DNA from: Thalassobius sp. Cn5-15
GTDB taxonomy: Bacteria > Pseudomonadota > Alphaproteobacteria > Rhodobacterales > Rhodobacteraceae
Direction: 5' to 3'
Length of the DNA stretch: 64,000 nt
Assembly: GCF_022347685.1 (NCBI RefSeq)
Contig: NZ_JAKRGF010000001.1
Coordinates: forward strand, 806,001-870,000
In this document: piece after piece, positions 1 to 9,601 of the stretch
Position numbering within the stretch: position 1 is the first letter of the stretch
Layout: each line of letters starts with the position of its first letter
The notes under the pieces: generated by a model
What the model was told of the DNA's origin: nothing
Seen by the model: only the letters and a program-made list of their open reading frames with translations
The model's database searches: none
Made by a program: the position numbers and the translations under genes

Positions 1-520
1 GAACCAGCACCCGTGCAGCCAGCGTGTCGGCGGTATCACCTGCCTGAACCGGAACCCGCGCCTGCCCCAGAATGGGGCCATCATCCAATTCCGGCGTCAC
101 CAGATGCACGGAACAGCCTGCTACATCATCACCCGCATCCAGCGCGCGTTGATGGGTGTTGAGGCCTTTGTACTTCGGCAGCAGCGACGGGTGGATGTTC
201 AGCATCCGCCCTTCCCAATTGCGCACGAACCCTTCGGTCAGAACCCGCATGAAGCCCGCCAGACAGATGATGTCCGGCTGCGCCTCTTCCAGCTGGCGCT
301 GTAGTTCCGCCTCAAACGCAGCGCGGTCGCCTTTATAGGGGCGATGATCAACGGCGAAGGTGGGCACGCCCATCTCAGCCGCTTTTTTCAACCCGCCCGC
401 CTCTGGGTCATTGGACCCCACAAGGACGGCGCGTGCAGGGTGATCGCCCTGCATGCTTTCGACCAGTTTCACCATGTTCGAACCGCCGCCCGAAATCAGC
501 AGCGCGACCCGTTTGCTCAC
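1..520 (-). CDS. purN: Phosphoribosylglycinamide formyltransferase PurN, C-terminus cut by window edge
   Basis: PurN transfers a formyl group from 10-formyl-THF to GAR, the third step of purine synthesis, in the cytoplasm. The minus-strand frame opens with GTG at 520 and reads [16 protein letters not shown], then [10 protein letters not shown] (the formyltransferase N-H-D active-site region, here as N-I-H-P-S-L) and the later [12 protein letters not shown] with its conserved Asp. About 173 residues are visible; the family has about 190-200, so only a short C-terminus is missing beyond base 1. The GTG overlaps the purM stop (GTGA, 4 bp), so translation is probably coupled. No other in-frame start lies nearby, which supports the GTG. 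Confidence 0.93.
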   Translation of the reverse strand, partial: MSKRVALLISGGGSNMVKLVESMQGDHPARAVLVGSNDPEAGGLKKAAEMGVPTFAVDHRPYKGDRAAFEAELQRQLEEAQPDIICLAGFMRVLTEGFVRNWEGRMLNIHPSLLPKYKGLNTHQRALDAGDDVAGCSVHLVTPELDDGPILGQARVPVQAGDTADTLAARVLV

Positions 521-1566
521 AGCAGCGCACCCTCATAGGCAACGCCCGGCGCGGTGGTCACGGCGCCCAGTTTGGTGACGGTTTCGCCAGCGGATTCCAG
601 CACTTTGGTCAGTGCTTCGGCTTCTGCCTCATCAACGACAAGGATCATGCCGATGCCGCAGTTGAAGGTTTTGAGCATCTCGGCCTCTTCCATACCGCCC
701 GTTGCGGCCAGCCATTTGAACACAGGCGGCATATCCCATGCGCCCAGATCAATCGTCGCGCCCAGATCGTCGGGCAGAACGCGCGGCAAGTTTTCGGTCA
801 AACCACCACCAGTAATATGGGCCAGCGCATGTACGCCACCTGCGCGGATCGCGTCCAGAACCTGTTTGACATAAAGACGGGTCGGTGCCAGCAGCGCGGC
901 ACCCAGCGTCTGGTGGTCATCCCACGGACAGGTCGCGTCCCAGCCAAGGCCCGAGACCTCAACCAGTTTGCGCACCAGCGAATAGCCGTTGGAGTGCACG
1001 CCGTTAGATCCCAAACCCAGCAGCACATCGCCTGCCTTCACGTCTACAGGCAGATCCGCGCCGCGTTCCATCGCACCAACAGCGAAACCGGCAAGATCAA
1101 AGTCGCCTTCACTGTACATGCCGGGCATCTCGGCGGTTTCACCACCGATCAGCGCACAGCCGGATTGTTCGCAGCCAGCGGCGATGCCGTTGATGATGCG
1201 GGTTGCGCTGTCCAGTTCCAGTTTACCGGTGGCGAAGTAGTCGAGGAACAACAGCGGCTCTGCACCCTGACAGACCAGATCGTTCACACACATGGCCACC
1301 AGATCAATGCCGATGGTATCTACATTGCCGGTGTCGATCGCGATGCGCAGCTTGGTGCCCACACCGTCGGTGGCGGCCACCAGAATAGGGTCTTTGTAGC
1401 CTGCGTCCTTTAGGTCAAACAGCGCGCCAAAGCCACCCAACCCCGCCATCACGCCGGAGCGCGCAGTACGCTTGGCTGCCGGTTTGATCCGATCGACCAG
1501 CGCGTTGCCTGCATCAATATCCACACCTGCGTCTGCGTAGGTCAGACCGTTCTTGCCCTGGCTCAT
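517..1566 (-). CDS. purM: Phosphoribosylformylglycinamidine cyclo-ligase PurM (AIR synthetase)
   Basis: PurM converts FGAM to AIR using ATP. The 349-aa product starts [20 protein letters not shown], the usual N-terminus of the family (the Y-x-D-A-G-V-D motif), and carries [25 protein letters not shown] and the [14 protein letters not shown] motif. The frame stays open upstream to 1659, but the residues before 1566 have no family resemblance, and an AGGGGATC Shine-Dalgarno sits just upstream of 1566. It lies first in a purM-purN operon and is transcribed away from the chemoreceptor gene at 1902. Length matches the family. Confidence 0.96.
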   Translation of the reverse strand: MSQGKNGLTYADAGVDIDAGNALVDRIKPAAKRTARSGVMAGLGGFGALFDLKDAGYKDPILVAATDGVGTKLRIAIDTGNVDTIGIDLVAMCVNDLVCQGAEPLLFLDYFATGKLELDSATRIINGIAAGCEQSGCALIGGETAEMPGMYSEGDFDLAGFAVGAMERGADLPVDVKAGDVLLGLGSNGVHSNGYSLVRKLVEVSGLGWDATCPWDDHQTLGAALLAPTRLYVKQVLDAIRAGGVHALAHITGGGLTENLPRVLPDDLGATIDLGAWDMPPVFKWLAATGGMEEAEMLKTFNCGIGMILVVDEAEAEALTKVLESAGETVTKLGAVTTAPGVAYEGALL

Positions 1567-1901
1567 AGTGAGATCCCCTGTGTACCATCGGTAATTTGGC
1601 GCCTGCGATAGACCAAGCAGCGGCTCGTGTCTACGCTTTCTGCCTGTTATCTCAACCAATGCAGGCAGATCAGCGACAAATACTGCATTTAACGCAAGCC
1701 CTCTGCAATACTCACCCCCTCAGGGCGATCACGCAGGGACGCAATTGCCGTGGAAAATTTACTCACTTGAAACGAGTATCTTACCCCACTCCCACACCAA
1801 ATTCGGCGGCATTTCCAACAGCGGTCACTAATATTCCAATTTTTGATGTCGTTACCTGTTACAGCGCGTTCAAACACGCAGTAACAAGTTCAGAAAGATT
1901 T
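1567..1901. other. Divergent intergenic region purM / chemoreceptor
   Basis: This 335-base stretch separates two divergently transcribed genes, so it should hold both promoters. I see no tRNA, convincing palindrome or small gene with a ribosome-binding site. An open frame continues upstream from the chemoreceptor start through this region, but its residues look like translated intergenic sequence. Confidence 0.5.
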
Positions 1902-3623
1902 ATGATGTCGAGTGTAGACCCCGCAAAACAAGACACCAGCAATCTGTCCCAACAGACAGCCTACGCCGCCTACGAACACCTCAGCTGCCCGATCATGGTC
2001 TGTGATAGCCAATTGGTCATTCGCTATGCCAACAGCGTCGCTTATAAGATGTTCGCCAGTATTGAGGCCGCCATCCAAGAAGATCTGCCGCATTTCACCG
2101 CCAGTGATATCATCGGCAAAACCATCGACGATTTTCACAAAAAACCGTCCTATCAGCGTGATGTCATCGCAAATATGACCGAAACCCATCTAGGCAAGCT
2201 CAAGGTCGGCAGCAAACATCTGACCTTTCACGCTTCGCCCAACTTCAACGATGATGGCACACTGGATGCAATTGTTGTCGAATGGCAGGACCGGACCGAA
2301 GAGCGTCAAGCACGCGAGGATCTGACCAACTTTTTGGCGGAAGTAAAGGCAATGGGTGGTGCCCATGAAGAAGGCGATACCAGCATATTTATCGCCGACG
2401 GCAACTATCCAGACCGTTTGGGCGAAGTGGCCAAAGCCGTGAACACCATGGTGAAGGGCCATATGCATATCCAAAAATGCATGGGCGCCGCCACCGCTGC
2501 CTTTGCAGCCGGTGACTTCAATTTCGAGATGGAGCAGTTCAAAGGCGATAAAGCCGCCGTCAACGATGGCGTGGAGCATGTGCGCTCCAGCTTCTTGGCG
2601 CTGACGTCCGAAATCCGCAAAGCCTCGGAAGCGATGGTGACAGGGGATCTGGCCATTCATATTGAAACTGAAACCTTCGAGGGTGAATTCCGTGAAGTGA
2701 TGGAAACCTTTGACCGCGCCTTCGCGGATCTGAGCCACACAGTGGGCGAGCTGAACGCGCAGATCCAGGAGGTCAGCAAATCCTCTGACCGCGTTTCCAA
2801 CTCGTCACACACCCTGTCCACCAGTGCCGAGCGCGCGAGTCAGGCGATTGACGAAATCTCCTCCTCCTTTGATGAAACCGAAAGCATGGTGCGCGCCACC
2901 TCGGACGCGGCCAACCGTGCCCATGAGGTTGCCAATTCCGCCAGCCAAACCGCAACCGACGGCAGCGACACCATGGCCAGCCTGCTGACCGCGATGGACG
3001 GCATCGACGCCAAGGCCCGTTCGATCGCATCAATCAACAAGGTGATTGATGAAATTGCGTTTCAAACGAACCTCCTGGCGCTCAACGCTGCGGTAGAGGC
3101 CGCGCGTGCAGGCCAATATGGTCGCGGTTTTGCTGTGGTGGCCCAAGAAGTGCGCAACCTCGCAGGTCGCTCTGCCAAAGCGGCACAGGAAACCACATCG
3201 CTGATCGAGGATTCGACCCAAGCTATTCAGGAAGGCGTGAAAATTGCCAATGACATGGACACCGCCTTCAGGTCCCTGTCGGATTCCTTTGATGATGTGA
3301 AATCACTGGTCGGGGAAATCAACGTTGCCACCCGCGAACAACAGGCGGCGGTCGGTCATATCTCAAACTCGGTCAGTGAAATCGCAGGCACCGCCGCCAC
3401 AACAGATTCAGAATCCAGTTCGCTGGCAACGGGGGCGGAACAGCTGTCCTCCTCCACCAGTCTGATGCGGGCACAGTTGGGTCGGTTCAAACTGCGCGAC
3501 ACACAGGCCGATATGTCTGGCGCACTGGCGGATTTTGACCTGTCAACGCTCAGCCCGGAAATGGCAGCGCAGGTTCAGCGAATGCTCGACGATGACACGC
3601 TGAACAAATACGTGGGTGAATAA
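1902..3623 (+). CDS. Soluble PAS-domain methyl-accepting chemotaxis protein
   Basis: This is a cytoplasmic chemoreceptor of about 573 aa. From the N-terminus there is a PAS-like sensor (roughly residues 20-135, with [15 protein letters not shown] and a closing [10 protein letters not shown]), then about 150 residues of HAMP-like linker (GDFNFEM, GDLAIHI turns), then the receptor signalling domain with the hairpin tip [22 protein letters not shown] see no hydrophobic transmembrane segment, so it should sense an internal signal and dock to CheA/CheW arrays in the cytoplasm. ATGs at 1902 and 1905 are both possible; a weak AGAAAGA precedes them. There is no NWETF-type CheR/CheB tether. It stands alone, ahead of a terminator. 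Confidence 0.88.
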   Translation: MMSSVDPAKQDTSNLSQQTAYAAYEHLSCPIMVCDSQLVIRYANSVAYKMFASIEAAIQEDLPHFTASDIIGKTIDDFHKKPSYQRDVIANMTETHLGKLKVGSKHLTFHASPNFNDDGTLDAIVVEWQDRTEERQAREDLTNFLAEVKAMGGAHEEGDTSIFIADGNYPDRLGEVAKAVNTMVKGHMHIQKCMGAATAAFAAGDFNFEMEQFKGDKAAVNDGVEHVRSSFLALTSEIRKASEAMVTGDLAIHIETETFEGEFREVMETFDRAFADLSHTVGELNAQIQEVSKSSDRVSNSSHTLSTSAERASQAIDEISSSFDETESMVRATSDAANRAHEVANSASQTATDGSDTMASLLTAMDGIDAKARSIASINKVIDEIAFQTNLLALNAAVEAARAGQYGRGFAVVAQEVRNLAGRSAKAAQETTSLIEDSTQAIQEGVKIANDMDTAFRSLSDSFDDVKSLVGEINVATREQQAAVGHISNSVSEIAGTAATTDSESSSLATGAEQLSSSTSLMRAQLGRFKLRDTQADMSGALADFDLSTLSPEMAAQVQRMLDDDTLNKYVGE

Positions 3624-3654
3624 GACGGTTCTCCGCCCTACCCTATAAAAATGC

Positions 3655-3684
3655 AAAACGCGCCCTCAATCGGGGCGCGTTTTT
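3655..3684. terminator. Bidirectional intrinsic terminator
   Basis: An 11-bp stem (AAAACGCGCCC paired with GGGCGCGTTTT) with a short loop ends in T5 on the plus strand and T4 on the minus strand. It lies between the convergent chemoreceptor and glycosyltransferase genes and can serve both. Confidence 0.85.
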
Positions 3685-3704
3685 CATTGCTTCGAATACT
3701 GTGA

Positions 3705-4544
3705 TTACTCTGCCGCGATTTTCATATCACCGGCCGGAACCTCATCGCTGAACGGCATCTTCCAATCTGTTTTCAGACCGTTCAGCAACGGGAAGGTGTC
3801 GTAGAGGCGCGGCATTTCCTCTTCGCGGACAGACGCATCACCACGACGCCCTTTGCTGTCGTTGGTGCCATGCACAGACCGGATGTATTGCGGTTCCAGC
3901 GTGTGGATCACCCGTACAGGGCGACGTTCCAACACCTTGTGGTGGGCCACGCGGAACGGGCTGCGATGGCTTTCAGTGGGGGCCACAACGGTCAGGCCCA
4001 GATTGGTCGCCGGCACGTTGCGCGGAATCAGCTTCAGTGCGCCTTCCTTAAACTCTGCGGTGACGCCACGCGGCCAGGACAGGAATGTATAGTTCGGCTG
4101 ATTCGCCTTGCGCAGAGTGACGGCTGCATTTGCTTCACCCCGTAGATCCGCGGTGAAATCGACGCCAACCGCGTCATCGTCATCCAGCACGATCTGCGCA
4201 GTGTGCGCATAACGATCAAAGGTCTGCCAACGGTATTTCTGGAACACCCGCGATGTGGAGTCCGGTTCGCGGAAGATCACATGCGCCCGTGACCCCAACA
4301 TGTCATGACAGATGTCTTTCAGGCGGGTCTGATACTTCTCCGGCATCAGGGTCGAGGACAGGACAATCAGATTAAAGCCCTGGTCTGTCTGATCCCGCAA
4401 CGACGGCAGCGCAACCTTGCGCAGAAAATACTCGCGTTCTTCCAGACGTTTGGGATCGAACAGTTTTCCGGGATCACGACTGGCTTCACCCCGCCAACCG
4501 GACTGACCAAAATACGAATAGCGCATCAAGTAAAGCAAGTGCAT
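3705..4544 (-). CDS. Putative rhamnosyl transferase family glycosyltransferase
   Basis: The 279-aa protein resembles the 'putative rhamnosyl transferase' family (PF11316) common in Rhodobacteraceae. The N-terminus MHLLYLMRYSYFG, the segment LPSLRDQTDQGFNLIVLSS and the acidic VLDDDDAVG (a DxD-like nucleotide-sugar/metal site near residue 120) fit a GT-A fold. There is no signal peptide or membrane segment, so it acts in the cytoplasm. The sugar donor and acceptor cannot be read from sequence. The ATG at 4544 follows a GAGAGG Shine-Dalgarno. It is monocistronic, convergent with the chemoreceptor and downstream of the formate dehydrogenase terminator. Confidence 0.75.
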   Translation of the reverse strand: MHLLYLMRYSYFGQSGWRGEASRDPGKLFDPKRLEEREYFLRKVALPSLRDQTDQGFNLIVLSSTLMPEKYQTRLKDICHDMLGSRAHVIFREPDSTSRVFQKYRWQTFDRYAHTAQIVLDDDDAVGVDFTADLRGEANAAVTLRKANQPNYTFLSWPRGVTAEFKEGALKLIPRNVPATNLGLTVVAPTESHRSPFRVAHHKVLERRPVRVIHTLEPQYIRSVHGTNDSKGRRGDASVREEEMPRLYDTFPLLNGLKTDWKMPFSDEVPAGDMKIAAE

Positions 4545-4770
4545 CGATCGAAACCTCTCAGCTCGCGGCGGGGTCTTAATACTTTGAGAGCCGCTTTATT
4601 CTCTTTTTATAGAAAACATAGACAATTTGATGGCATCTCGCAAATTTTTTCGCTCACAGCGATAAAATCGGTCGTGAGGATGATGTGAATTAAACCACAG
4701 AGTGCATGCCAGACCCGTAAAAGAGCCAAGACGGCGCACCATCATCACCTGCATAATTGCAGGACACAAC

Positions 4771-4799
4771 AAAAAAGGCCGGAGCAAGCTCCGGCCTTT
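4771..4799 (-). terminator. Intrinsic terminator of the formate dehydrogenase operon
   Basis: A perfect AAAGGCCGGAG / CTCCGGCCTTT hairpin is followed on the minus strand by a T6 tract. It lies 25 bases past the fdsA stop. Confidence 0.88.
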
Positions 4800-4823
4800 C
4801 TGCATGTCTATCCAGATCCTGCG

Positions 4824-7601
4824 CTATTCAGCAGCGATCTTTTGCGCTGCTTCTACGCGTACGGCGGAGAATTTGAACTCAGGGATCTTGCCGTAGGGGT
4901 CCAGCGCTGGGTTGGTCAGGATGTTTGCCGCCGCCTCAACATAGGCGAAGGGTACGAACACCATATCCTCTGCCACTGCGCGGTCGGCACGGGCCATAAT
5001 CTCGATCGAACCGCGGCGTGTGCTGAGACGCACCATATCCCCCGGCTGCACGCCAAGGCGACGCAGGGTTTTGGGGTGCAGAGAACAGTTCGCTTCGGGC
5101 TCTACCGCGTCCAGAACCTTGGACCGACGGGTCATCGACCCGGTGTGCCAGTGTTCCAGCTGACGACCGGTGGTCATGATCATCGGGTAATCCGTATCCG
5201 GCGCCTCATCCGGCGCGATAACCGCCGCAGGAGTGAAGCGCGCACGCCCACCTGCACGGGGGAAGCCATCGCCGAACACCACAGCCTGACCCGGATCTTC
5301 GGGGCTGAGCGACGGGTAGGTCACGGTTTCTGTCTTCAGACGGTCCCAGGTGATGTTGTTCAGCGACTTCATCACCTGCTTCATCTCGTCAAAGACCTGC
5401 GACACATCGGTGTAGCCCCAATCAAGGCCCAGACGCTGCGCCAGTTCCACGGTGATCGCCCAATCTTCGCGCGCTTCACCCGGTGGGGTGACGGCGGGAC
5501 GGACCCGCTGAACCTGACGGTTGGTATTGGAAACGGTACCGTTTTTCTCATAGAGCGCCGAGGCCGGTAGGATCACATCGGCAAAACAGGCAGTTTCGGT
5601 CAGGAAGATATCCTGCACCACCAGATGTTCCAGCTTCGCAAACGCTTCGCGCGCGTGTTCCGCATCAGGGTCGGACATGGCGGGGTTTTCACCCTGAATA
5701 TACATCCCCTTCACGTTGCCCGCGTAGGCCTGATCGACAATCTCGGTCACGGTGAGACCGCGTTTGTTCGACCAATCCTCATCGCGCCCCCAAACACCAA
5801 AGATGTCTTCGCGGACCGCGTCATCCTCAACCGAACGATAATCCGGCACGAACATCGGGATCAGACCCGCGTCAGACGCGCCCTGTACGTTGTTCTGACC
5901 ACGCAGCGGGTGCAGGCCGGTGCCCGGACGCCCCACTTGACCTGTCATCAGTGCCAGCGAAATCAGGCAGCGCGAGTTATCGGTGCCGTGGATGTGCTGG
6001 CTGACGCCCATGCCCCAGAAGATCATCGCCGATTTCGCACCCGCAAAGGTACGGGCGACGTCGCGGATGACATCAGGTTTAATGCCACAGATGTCTTCCA
6101 TCGCTTCGGGGGTGAAGTCCTTCAGGTGTGCCTTCTCTGCGTCCCAGTTTTCCGTATAGGCGTCGATGTACTGCTGGTCATAAAGGCCTTCCTCGACAAT
6201 CACGTTACAGATCGCGTTCAGCATGCTGACATCCGCGCCGGGGCGGAATTGCAGCGTCTGATAGGCAAAGCGTTTGAGGCCCTGCGCGCGCGGATCCATC
6301 ACAATCAGTTTGCCACCACGTTTGGTGAACTGCTTGAAGTAGGTTGCCGCAACGGGGTGGTTTTCCAGAGGGTTACAGCCAATAACGATCGCCACATCAG
6401 CGTTTTCAATTTCGTTAAAGGTGGCTGTCACAGCGCCAGAGCCAACGTTTTCGATCAGCGCCGCAACCGATGATGCGTGGCACAAACGGGTGCAGTGATC
6501 GACGTTGTTGTGCTTGAACCCCTGACGGATCAGCTTCTGGAACAGATACGCCTCTTCGTTGGTGCATTTCGCCGAGCCAAAGCCCGCAACCGACGCCCCA
6601 CCATGCGACTGGCGTAGTTTCGCCAGACCGCCTGCGGCTTTTTCCATCGCCTCTTCCCAACTGGCTTCACGGAAGTGGGTCATCAGGTTGCCGGGATCGA
6701 CGTTCAAGCCCTTTGCCGGCGCATCGTCACGACGGATCAGCGGTTTGGTAAGACGGTGTTCGTGGTGAATGTAGTCAAAGCCAAAGCGGCCTTTCACACA
6801 CAGGCGACCTTCGTTTGCGGGGCCGTTGATGCCCTCCACATACTTGACCTTGCCATCCTTCACCTTGAGCGAGACCTTACAGCCGACACCACAGAAGGGG
6901 CAGACGCTTTCGGTTTCGCTATCGAAATCAGCAGTGTCACCCTGTTGGTTTTCGTCCACAACCGACGACGGCAGAAGCGCGCCGGTGGGGCACGCCTGCA
7001 CACATTCACCACAGGCCACACAGGAACTGTCGCCCATCGGGTCAGCAAAGTCGAAGGTCGGATAGGCGTCATGGCCACGGCCAGACATGCCGATCACGTC
7101 GTTCACCTGAACCTCACGGCAGGCGCGGACACACAGACCACACTGGATACAGGCATCAAGGTTCACGCTCATCGCGACGTGGCTGTCATCCAGCAGCGGA
7201 ATGCGGCCCTCTTCCAGCTTGGGGAAGCGGCTGGTGTCGATGCCATTGGCATCAGCCATATCCCACAGATGCGAGGATTTATCGTGCGCCTCTTCACGCG
7301 CGGGCTGATCGGTGACCAGCATTTCCACAACCATCTTACGCGCAGTTTCAGCGCGGTTCGAATTGGTGGTGACAACCATGCCCTCAGCAGGTTCGCGGAT
7401 ACAGGAGGCAGCCAGCGTACGCTCGCCCTCAATCTCTACCATACAGGCGCGGCAGTTGCCGTCGGGGCGGTAGCCCGGCTGCGGCTTGTGGCACAGGTGC
7501 GGGATTTTCAGCCCACGGCCGTTGGCCACTTCCCAAATGGTCATGCCGCGATCTGCGGTGACTTCTTCCCCGTCGAGGGTGAATTTGATTTGGTCGCTCA
7601 T
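4824..7601 (-). CDS. fdsA: NAD-dependent formate dehydrogenase, alpha (catalytic) subunit FdsA
   Basis: FdsA oxidises formate to CO2 at a bis-MGD molybdenum (or tungsten) centre and passes electrons to the diaphorase subunits. The 925-aa protein has an N-terminal [2Fe-2S] domain (Cys 37, 50, 53, 67), two ferredoxin-type [4Fe-4S] motifs (Cys 151/154/157/161 and 194/197/200/204), a further cluster motif (Cys 234/237/241/268), the molybdopterin domains, and a C-terminal MopB-binding domain with RQLEHWHTGSMTRRS. The active-site pair is C374-H375 in TRLCHASS, the cysteine (not selenocysteine) version. It starts 3 bases after the fdsGB stop. The FdhD-type sulfurtransferase (FdsC) and FdsD that often follow are absent: a terminator comes next. 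Confidence 0.95.
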   Translation of the reverse strand: MSDQIKFTLDGEEVTADRGMTIWEVANGRGLKIPHLCHKPQPGYRPDGNCRACMVEIEGERTLAASCIREPAEGMVVTTNSNRAETARKMVVEMLVTDQPAREEAHDKSSHLWDMADANGIDTSRFPKLEEGRIPLLDDSHVAMSVNLDACIQCGLCVRACREVQVNDVIGMSGRGHDAYPTFDFADPMGDSSCVACGECVQACPTGALLPSSVVDENQQGDTADFDSETESVCPFCGVGCKVSLKVKDGKVKYVEGINGPANEGRLCVKGRFGFDYIHHEHRLTKPLIRRDDAPAKGLNVDPGNLMTHFREASWEEAMEKAAGGLAKLRQSHGGASVAGFGSAKCTNEEAYLFQKLIRQGFKHNNVDHCTRLCHASSVAALIENVGSGAVTATFNEIENADVAIVIGCNPLENHPVAATYFKQFTKRGGKLIVMDPRAQGLKRFAYQTLQFRPGADVSMLNAICNVIVEEGLYDQQYIDAYTENWDAEKAHLKDFTPEAMEDICGIKPDVIRDVARTFAGAKSAMIFWGMGVSQHIHGTDNSRCLISLALMTGQVGRPGTGLHPLRGQNNVQGASDAGLIPMFVPDYRSVEDDAVREDIFGVWGRDEDWSNKRGLTVTEIVDQAYAGNVKGMYIQGENPAMSDPDAEHAREAFAKLEHLVVQDIFLTETACFADVILPASALYEKNGTVSNTNRQVQRVRPAVTPPGEAREDWAITVELAQRLGLDWGYTDVSQVFDEMKQVMKSLNNITWDRLKTETVTYPSLSPEDPGQAVVFGDGFPRAGGRARFTPAAVIAPDEAPDTDYPMIMTTGRQLEHWHTGSMTRRSKVLDAVEPEANCSLHPKTLRRLGVQPGDMVRLSTRRGSIEIMARADRAVAEDMVFVPFAYVEAAANILTNPALDPYGKIPEFKFSAVRVEAAQKIAAE

Positions 7602-7604
7602 CCC

Positions 7605-9287
7605 TCAGACCTCATCTGCAAAGTGTTTCATGGTCAAACGGATCGGGTTCGGCGCGGCCTGACCCAGACCACAGATCGACGCATCGCCCATGGTGGTGCA
7701 CAGCTCTTCCAGCAGGGATTGATCCCAGCGGTCCGCCTGCATCAGCTTCACTGCTTTTTCGCAGCCCACGCGGCAGGGCGTGCACTGGCCACAGCTCTCA
7801 TCCTCAAAGAAGCGCAGCATGTTCAGCGCGGCTTCACGGGCGCTGTCGGCCTCGGACAGGACAACAACAGCGGCGGACCCAATGAAGGTGCCGTGCGGTT
7901 GCAACGTGTCAAAGTCCAGCGGAATGTCGTTCATGCTGGCAGGCAGCAGACCGGAGGACGGGCCGCCCGGCTGGTAGGCCTTGAACACGTGACCATCTGC
8001 CATGCCACCGCAAGCCGCGATCACGTCGTCGATGGTGGACCCAGCAGGCAGCAAGTGCACACCGGGGTTCTTTACGCGGCCAGAGACGGAGTAGGAGCGC
8101 AGGCCTTTGCGACCGTTCTTCTCAACGCTGCTCATCACCTCTGCGCCTTCGCGACAGATCTTGGCCACCCAGTAGAGGGTTTCAACGTTGTGCACCAAGG
8201 TCGGCGCGCCGAAGATACCGACCTGCGCCACAAACGGCGGGCGGTGACGCGGGATGCCGCGCTTGCCTTCGATGCTTTCGATCATCGCGCTTTCTTCGCC
8301 GCAGATATAGGCCCCTGCCCCACGGCGCAGATCAATATACCCCGGTTCCACAATGCCAGCGGTTTCCAGTTCTGCAATCTCACGACGCAAGATTTCCAGC
8401 ACGGCGGGATATTCGTCGCGCATGTAGATGAAGGCTTTTTCTGCCTCAACCGCCCATGCGGCGATCAGCATACCTTCAAGGAACAGGTGCGGCGTGCGCT
8501 CAAGATAGTAGCGGTCCTTGAAGGTGCCCGGTTCGCCCTCATCGCCGTTAACGGCCAGATAACGCGGACCTGCATTCGCGCGTACAAAGCCCCATTTGCG
8601 ACCCGAGGGGAAGCCTGCGCCGCCCAGACCACGCAAACCAGAAGACAGCACAGTTTCCTGCACCTCTTCCCAGTTGCCGTTCTCGCGCAGTTGCTTCAGC
8701 TTGGCGTAGCCGCCATCCGCCTGATAGGCCGCCATGTCCTGATAATCAGGAATATCCGCATGCGTATGGTTTGCCGCAATCGCCGCTTGCACCTTTTCTG
8801 GGGTCGCGTGATCGATGTGGTGATGGCCCAATTCCAGAACCGGCGCGGTATCACAACGGCCCATGCACGGCGCGCGCAGAACACGGACTTCGGACGGATC
8901 CAGACCATCCTCAAGCGCCTGTTTCAACTGCTGGGCACCCGCCATTTCACACGACAGGCTGTCACAGACACGGATGGTCAGCGCGGGCGGCGGGGCCTCG
9001 TCTTCTTTGACCACATCGAAATGGGCATAGAAGGTTGCAACTTCATAAATCTCGGACATGGCGAGGCGCATTTCCTCTGCCAGTGCACGCATATGCGCCG
9101 CACTCAGATGCCCGTATTCGTCCTGGATGAGGTGCAGAAACTCGATCAGCAAATCGCGATTGCGGGGACGATCCCCCAAAAGGGCGAGAACCTCGCCATG
9201 GGCTTTATCATCCAACTGGCGGCCTTTGGTCGTGTGGCGACCTTTGCCTTTGCCGGATTTCCAGATGCCCGCGTCATCCAACGACAT
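7605..9287 (-). CDS. Formate dehydrogenase diaphorase, fused gamma-beta subunits (FdsG-FdsB)
   Basis: The 560-aa protein joins two subunits that are separate in Rhodobacter capsulatus and Cupriavidus. The N-terminal ~150 residues are NuoE/FdsG-like, with a [2Fe-2S] site in CDSLSC and CMGRC. The rest is NuoF/FdsB-like, with the FMN/NADH site GLGGAGFPSGRKWGF, NGDEGEPGTFKDR and the [4Fe-4S] motif CGQCTPCRVGC. It transfers electrons from FdsA to NAD+. The start at 9287 is chosen because GGGAGG lies 7 bases upstream; an in-frame ATG at 9308 lacks this. It is the first gene of the fdsGB-fdsA operon. Confidence 0.92.
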   Translation of the reverse strand: MSLDDAGIWKSGKGKGRHTTKGRQLDDKAHGEVLALLGDRPRNRDLLIEFLHLIQDEYGHLSAAHMRALAEEMRLAMSEIYEVATFYAHFDVVKEDEAPPPALTIRVCDSLSCEMAGAQQLKQALEDGLDPSEVRVLRAPCMGRCDTAPVLELGHHHIDHATPEKVQAAIAANHTHADIPDYQDMAAYQADGGYAKLKQLRENGNWEEVQETVLSSGLRGLGGAGFPSGRKWGFVRANAGPRYLAVNGDEGEPGTFKDRYYLERTPHLFLEGMLIAAWAVEAEKAFIYMRDEYPAVLEILRREIAELETAGIVEPGYIDLRRGAGAYICGEESAMIESIEGKRGIPRHRPPFVAQVGIFGAPTLVHNVETLYWVAKICREGAEVMSSVEKNGRKGLRSYSVSGRVKNPGVHLLPAGSTIDDVIAACGGMADGHVFKAYQPGGPSSGLLPASMNDIPLDFDTLQPHGTFIGSAAVVVLSEADSAREAALNMLRFFEDESCGQCTPCRVGCEKAVKLMQADRWDQSLLEELCTTMGDASICGLGQAAPNPIRLTMKHFADEV

Positions 9288-9352
9288 GTTGTGACCTCCC
9301 GTCCGCACTTGCGTGTGTGTTTTGCTGGTTGCAACGTAGATATTTGGATTAG

Positions 9353-9372
9353 CCTACCATATCCGACGTAGG
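9353..9372. promoter_or_regulatory. Inverted repeat CCTAC-N10-GTAGG upstream of fdsGB, possible operator
   Basis: A perfect 5-bp inverted repeat with a 10-base spacer lies about 65 bases upstream of the fdsGB start. The geometry (TAC-N10-GTA, close to T-N11-A) would suit a LysR-type activator, the class known to control fds genes elsewhere. Short repeats arise by chance, so this is only a candidate. Confidence 0.3.
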
Positions 9373-9552
9373 GTCAGATTACGGTTTACGCCATTCTGCT
9401 GCCTAAATGCGCCACCCGGGACTGCGCCCACCGTTCAGTCACGACCAAGAGATGCCAAATTGCGGCGTGGCGTGATTTTCATGCCTCTGCTGCGGGGATT
9501 TATCCGACAAAAACAGAAGGTTATCAGATAGCTCACCCCAATATGCACAAAC

Positions 9553-9579
9553 AAAAAGGCGACCCGCTGGGCCGCCTTT
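9553..9579 (-). terminator. Intrinsic terminator after speB
   Basis: Stem AAAGGCG / CGCCTTT with an inner CCC/GGG extension. On the minus strand it is followed by T5, and it begins 22 bases past the speB stop. Confidence 0.8.
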
Positions 9580-9601
9580 GACAGAAGTGATGTGATGTAA
9601 C

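Larger units (their letters stand above)
9288..9601. other. Intergenic region upstream of fdsGB and downstream of speB
   Basis: This 314-base gap holds the fds promoter region on the minus strand, with an inverted repeat at 9353-9372, and the speB terminator at 9553-9579. No LysR-type regulator gene of the FdsR kind is next to the operon. Apart from these I see nothing coding. Confidence 0.5.

Noticed and set aside
433-1413. Long plus-strand open frame opposite purM
   Set aside because: Antisense shadow of a well-conserved gene; no family motif and no ribosome-binding site. GC-rich codon bias opens such frames.
6675-9371. Very long plus-strand frame (about 898 codons) opposite the formate dehydrogenase genes
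   Set aside because: It spans two confidently identified genes and their junction on the other strand and has His/Arg-rich, non-protein-like composition.
9553-9579. Hairpin considered as a riboswitch element for the fds operon
   Set aside because: It is oriented as a standard terminator behind speB, with T5 on the correct strand, and lies away from the fds leader.
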